Below are positions 5,542-7,778 of a DNA stretch of 7,778 bases, piece by piece. Each line of letters opens with the position of its first letter. Positions within the stretch are counted from its first letter, which is position 1. Position numbers and translations under genes: made by a program. Source of the DNA: Vulcanimicrobiota bacterium (lineage in GTDB: Bacteria; Vulcanimicrobiota; Vulcanimicrobiia; Vulcanimicrobiales; Vulcanimicrobiaceae); assembly GCA_013289785.1 (NCBI GenBank), contig JABCZE010000062.1, forward strand, positions 1 through 7,778, written 5' to 3'. The notes beneath the pieces are model-generated. The model made no database searches and was not told the DNA's origin. It saw nothing but the letters and a program-made list of their open reading frames with translations.

Positions 5542-6420
5542 ATGCGCGCACCAATGCCCGTCGTTTCCCGCTCGCTTGTCGCGTTGGTGATCGCTGCCGC
5601 TGCCGCCGCGGCCGTCGTGGCGCACGGTACGATCGACATCATCGCCGACTATCTGGTCGCGCACGCGAGCTACGACGACGTTTCCAGTCACGACTCGCGC
5701 GGGCTGGTCGTCGCGATCGCCGCCCTAGTCGCCGGTGCGGTCGCCCTGCACGGCCTGCGGCTCTGCTGTGACGTCGCCGCCCATCGAACGCTTGCGTCCT
5801 CCCCCGCACCGAGTTGGCGGAGCGCGCCGCTCTTTGTCGCGGTCACGGTGCTGCTCGCGTCGATTATCGTTCCGGCGATGGAACTGCTCGACTCGCGACT
5901 GGCCGGAACGACGCTCGCGGGCCTCGACGACGCGTTTGGCGGGTCGGTGCTCCTCGGGTTGGGCACGACGCTCGCATGTGGCGCCGCCATCGCGATCGCG
6001 ATTTTCGCCTTGGCGCGCTGGATTCTTTCGCATCGCGATCGTATCATCGCCGCGATCGTCGGGATCATCCGTCTCCGCTCGCAGGCGTGTACGGGTCCAC
6101 GCCGCTCGCGAAACTTTGCCGGCGCTTCGATCTGCCCGCGCAGGCTCTCCGCGTTGCGGCGCGGCAAGCGCGCTCCTCCCTCAGATGCCCTTCGCCATCC
6201 CAAAACGCCACACTCACAGTGCGAGGGCATCTATGCTACCCATTCTCGTCGCGGCGTGCTGCCTTGTCGGCGGCAACGTCCATACCCCCGCCGGCGCTCC
6301 AATCGCGCAGGCGCAACTGACCTTTCGCGGCCCGAAATCGACAACCGCGTCGACCGACGCAAAAGGTACTTTCTCGGTCGTGGTTCCGGCCGGGCGATAC
6401 GATCTCACCGTCGTTGCTAA
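5542..6420 (+). CDS. Four-span inner-membrane protein, C-terminus uncertain
   Basis: The frame gives 292 residues. Hydrophobic spans lie at about 10-30, 54-76, 95-116 and 134-163, with TIDIIADYLVAHASYDD and SHDSRG in the first external loop. From residue 177 the protein becomes strongly basic and Arg/Pro-rich (GPRRSR, PRRLSALRRGKRAPPS) and continues to TGA 6418-6420, overlapping the receptor gene by 188 bases. The last 60 residues are read off-frame through the receptor and are unlikely to be under normal selection. Third-position G/C stays high to about 6175 and then falls, so the real protein may end near residue 215 and the stop may have been lost, or a frameshift near 6060-6080 may have moved the tail to another frame. 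I do not recognise the family. It is divergent from the BolA operon and could be co-transcribed with the receptor. The membrane part is well supported; the tail is not. Confidence 0.65.
   Translation: MRAPMPVVSRSLVALVIAAAAAAAVVAHGTIDIIADYLVAHASYDDVSSHDSRGLVVAIAALVAGAVALHGLRLCCDVAAHRTLASSPAPSWRSAPLFVAVTVLLASIIVPAMELLDSRLAGTTLAGLDDAFGGSVLLGLGTTLACGAAIAIAIFALARWILSHRDRIIAAIVGIIRLRSQACTGPRRSRNFAGASICPRRLSALRRGKRAPPSDALRHPKTPHSQCEGIYATHSRRGVLPCRRQRPYPRRRSNRAGATDLSRPEIDNRVDRRKRYFLGRGSGRAIRSHRRC
6183..6232 (+). promoter_or_regulatory. Inverted repeat covering the receptor ribosome-binding site
   Basis: AGATGCCCT (6183-6191) and AGGGCATCT (6224-6232) are perfect 9-base reverse complements, extendable by one G-U pair in RNA, around a 30-base loop. 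The loop holds a small 4-base stem (CACT 6211-6214, AGTG 6218-6221). The right arm contains most of the GAGGG site (6223-6227) and ends just before ATG 6233, so the folded mRNA would hide the site. It has no U-tract and is not an intrinsic terminator. It could also be a protein-binding dyad in DNA. Confidence 0.5.
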
Positions 6421-7778
6421 AGGCTATGCGACCGTTACCGTCAACACCGGCGAACTAAATGACGGGGCCCATATCTCGGTGATTCTAGAACCCAGCGACA
6501 CACCCAAGCTGCGCACCATCGGCCAGGTAACCGTCAACGGCGGCTTCACGCTCGATCGCAACGTCATTCCGGAGATGGACGTCTCGCGCGCTCAGATGGA
6601 CGCGCTCGGATATTCGCAAGTTCTCCAGGCGCTGCAAGAAGTTCCGTCGGTCGTGATTCAGCATCCCGACTCCGGCGCTCCAACGGCGCCGTCGGTCGTC
6701 TCGTTGCGCGGGCCCGATCCGTCCGAAGCGATGGTGACGCTGGACGGACAACAGCTCAACGACGGCAACACGGGCGACATCGACCTTTCGCAGTTCGCCG
6801 TTCCGGCCTTTAACAGCGTGAACGTCACCGAAGGTCTCGGACCGACCGACGCGGAGGGAAGCAATACGTTCGGCGGCGCGGTCAACTTCGTTTCGCTCCG
6901 TCCAACGCAGGATCAGCACGCCAACTTCTCCAGCTCCATTGGATCGTACGGCACGACGCAGACTTGGCTCAACGCGACCGGAACCATCGGCAAGCTCGGC
7001 TATGCGCTAGCCGGTGACGACTACCAACAAGCCGGGCAAGCCAATCAGTACGATTTTGTCGTTCCCGCCAATAATCTGCCGCCGTACTGCGGGCCTGCGA
7101 CCAAGAAGAAGATTCCAAACTGTCCGTTCTACACCCACCTAGGGTCGACGATCGCCGCGGAGCTCGGACTCGTCAATCTCGACTACAATTTTTCGCAGCG
7201 CGCCGATCTCGGGTTCCGCCTCTTCACACTGGGGAACAACCGCGACGAGTCGAGTGCGCTCAACGGAATCGCCGGCAATCCAACCTGCGTCTTTAGCGGC
7301 CCCGGTGCGGCCTGCGGTTTTGCGCCTTCTCCGGGCTCGCCCAACGAGGTGCCGAATCCAGTCTTCGACGATCACGTCGGTCAAGGCAGCGCGAACTTCG
7401 CGCAGAGCATTCGCGCCTACGACACCTATTCGCGCTCGCCGCTAGGCTCGGGGATCCTTTCGGCCGATTTCTATGCCGGCGATAACAGCGTGGATTTTCA
7501 AGGGGGCGCCGCCTCGCCGTACGACGTCGCGCACCTGGACACGCGCTATAACGAGGCGCTATCGTGGGGACGAAACTTCGACGAGAGCGAGTTTGCGATC
7601 GGTGGTTATGCGCGCCAAGAGGCGCTTTCCGGGGCGTTTATCGGCGAGACGCTCTCGCAGAGCATCGATTCGTATTTCGTGCGCGGATCGCAGCAGATCG
7701 GCAGCGCCGTGCACCTTTCGGGGGGCCTCTACGACGCCGATTATTCCACGTTCGGCAACACGCTGAACTGGCGCTTGG
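6233..7778 (+). CDS. TonB-dependent outer-membrane receptor, 3' end outside window
   Basis: The frame is open from ATG 6233 to the window end, giving 515 residues. Residues 1-14 are a short hydrophobic leader (MLPILVAACCLVGG). About 14-87 is a carboxypeptidase-regulatory-like beta-sandwich (GNVHTPAGAPIAQAQLTFRG, DAKGTFSVVVPAGRYDLTV). About 105-225 is the plug domain, with the VTLDGQQLNDGN turn (168-179) and NTFGGAVNFVSLRP (211-224). From about 230 alternating strands form the start of the beta-barrel. Cys pairs 286/297 and 352/361 sit in predicted external loops. Such receptors import a scarce ligand using TonB-ExbB-ExbD energy; no substrate can be read, and no TonB partner lies in the window. 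GAGGG five bases upstream supports 6233. ATG 6185 in the same frame would add a basic stretch (MPFAIPKRHTHSARAS), a better signal-peptide n-region, but has no ribosome-binding site. Confidence 0.92.
   Translation, partial: MLPILVAACCLVGGNVHTPAGAPIAQAQLTFRGPKSTTASTDAKGTFSVVVPAGRYDLTVVAKGYATVTVNTGELNDGAHISVILEPSDTPKLRTIGQVTVNGGFTLDRNVIPEMDVSRAQMDALGYSQVLQALQEVPSVVIQHPDSGAPTAPSVVSLRGPDPSEAMVTLDGQQLNDGNTGDIDLSQFAVPAFNSVNVTEGLGPTDAEGSNTFGGAVNFVSLRPTQDQHANFSSSIGSYGTTQTWLNATGTIGKLGYALAGDDYQQAGQANQYDFVVPANNLPPYCGPATKKKIPNCPFYTHLGSTIAAELGLVNLDYNFSQRADLGFRLFTLGNNRDESSALNGIAGNPTCVFSGPGAACGFAPSPGSPNEVPNPVFDDHVGQGSANFAQSIRAYDTYSRSPLGSGILSADFYAGDNSVDFQGGAASPYDVAHLDTRYNEALSWGRNFDESEFAIGGYARQEALSGAFIGETLSQSIDSYFVRGSQQIGSAVHLSGGLYDADYSTFGNTLNWRL

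Noticed and set aside
4976..5590. Plus-strand frame of 204 codons opposite bolA and the small membrane protein.
   Set aside because: It lies antisense to two genes with clear motifs or coupling and has no recognisable domain; it is a GC-rich shadow.
5427..5642. Minus-strand frame containing a CPFC motif that resembles a glutaredoxin or zinc site.
   Set aside because: Its N-terminal half is antisense to the membrane protein's first helix, it has no ribosome-binding site, and the remainder has no recognisable fold. Base composition alone explains it, though 5428-5541 is otherwise intergenic.
5713..5999. Two GCGATCGC octamers (5713-5720, 5992-5999) resembling the cyanobacterial HIP1 repeat.
   Set aside because: Both fall in Ala/Ile-rich helix codons of the membrane protein, and two copies are too few to indicate a repeat system.

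Overview
The window is a gene-dense, GC-rich bacterial segment with no rRNA, tRNA, CRISPR array, insertion sequence or phage gene that I can see, and no stretch over 300 bases lacks a gene. Two lipoprotein signals and a TonB-dependent outer-membrane receptor indicate a diderm (Gram-negative type) organism. The exported phosphoesterase, the lipobox-bearing propeller-like protein and the receptor with an N-terminal carboxypeptidase-regulatory-like domain resemble, from memory, proteins of Candidatus Eremiobacterota (WPS-2). I could not test that by search, and Acidobacteria-like relatives remain possible.

Layout, left to right. (1) 2-451 (+): 3' part of an uncharacterised protein with an N-terminal membrane anchor. 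(2) 474-1736 (+): lipoprotein of the phosphoesterase / phospholipase C / acid phosphatase family, with a Gly where the metal-binding Asn of the family motif is expected. (3) 3176-1747 (-): two translationally coupled genes (TAATG overlap), a propeller-like lipoprotein and an EVE-domain protein. (4) 3246-3731 (+): a small cupin, divergent from that pair. (5) 5427-3718 (-): a tight four-gene unit in the order small membrane protein, BolA, monothiol glutaredoxin with CGFT instead of CGFS, and two-domain sulfurtransferase. Its junctions are a 4-base GTGA overlap, a 9-base gap and a 10-base gap. (6) 5542-6420 (+): a four-helix inner-membrane protein, divergent from that operon, whose open frame runs 188 bases into the next gene. 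(7) 6233 to the window end (+): the N-terminal 515 residues of a TonB-dependent receptor, whose ribosome-binding site lies inside the right arm of a perfect 9-base inverted repeat.

Functionally, the clearest unit is the BolA-glutaredoxin-sulfurtransferase operon. BolA and monothiol glutaredoxins form [2Fe-2S] complexes in iron-sulfur trafficking, and a sulfurtransferase handles sulfane sulfur, so iron-sulfur or thiol maintenance is a reasonable shared role. The small membrane protein at the head of the operon has no known role. The remaining genes look like ordinary envelope and housekeeping functions. I found no clear defence or mobile system. The best leads are the altered active-site motifs (QEGRSFD, CGFT), the hairpin over the receptor start, the dyad in the divergent 5428-5541 region, and the unresolved C-terminus of the membrane protein.
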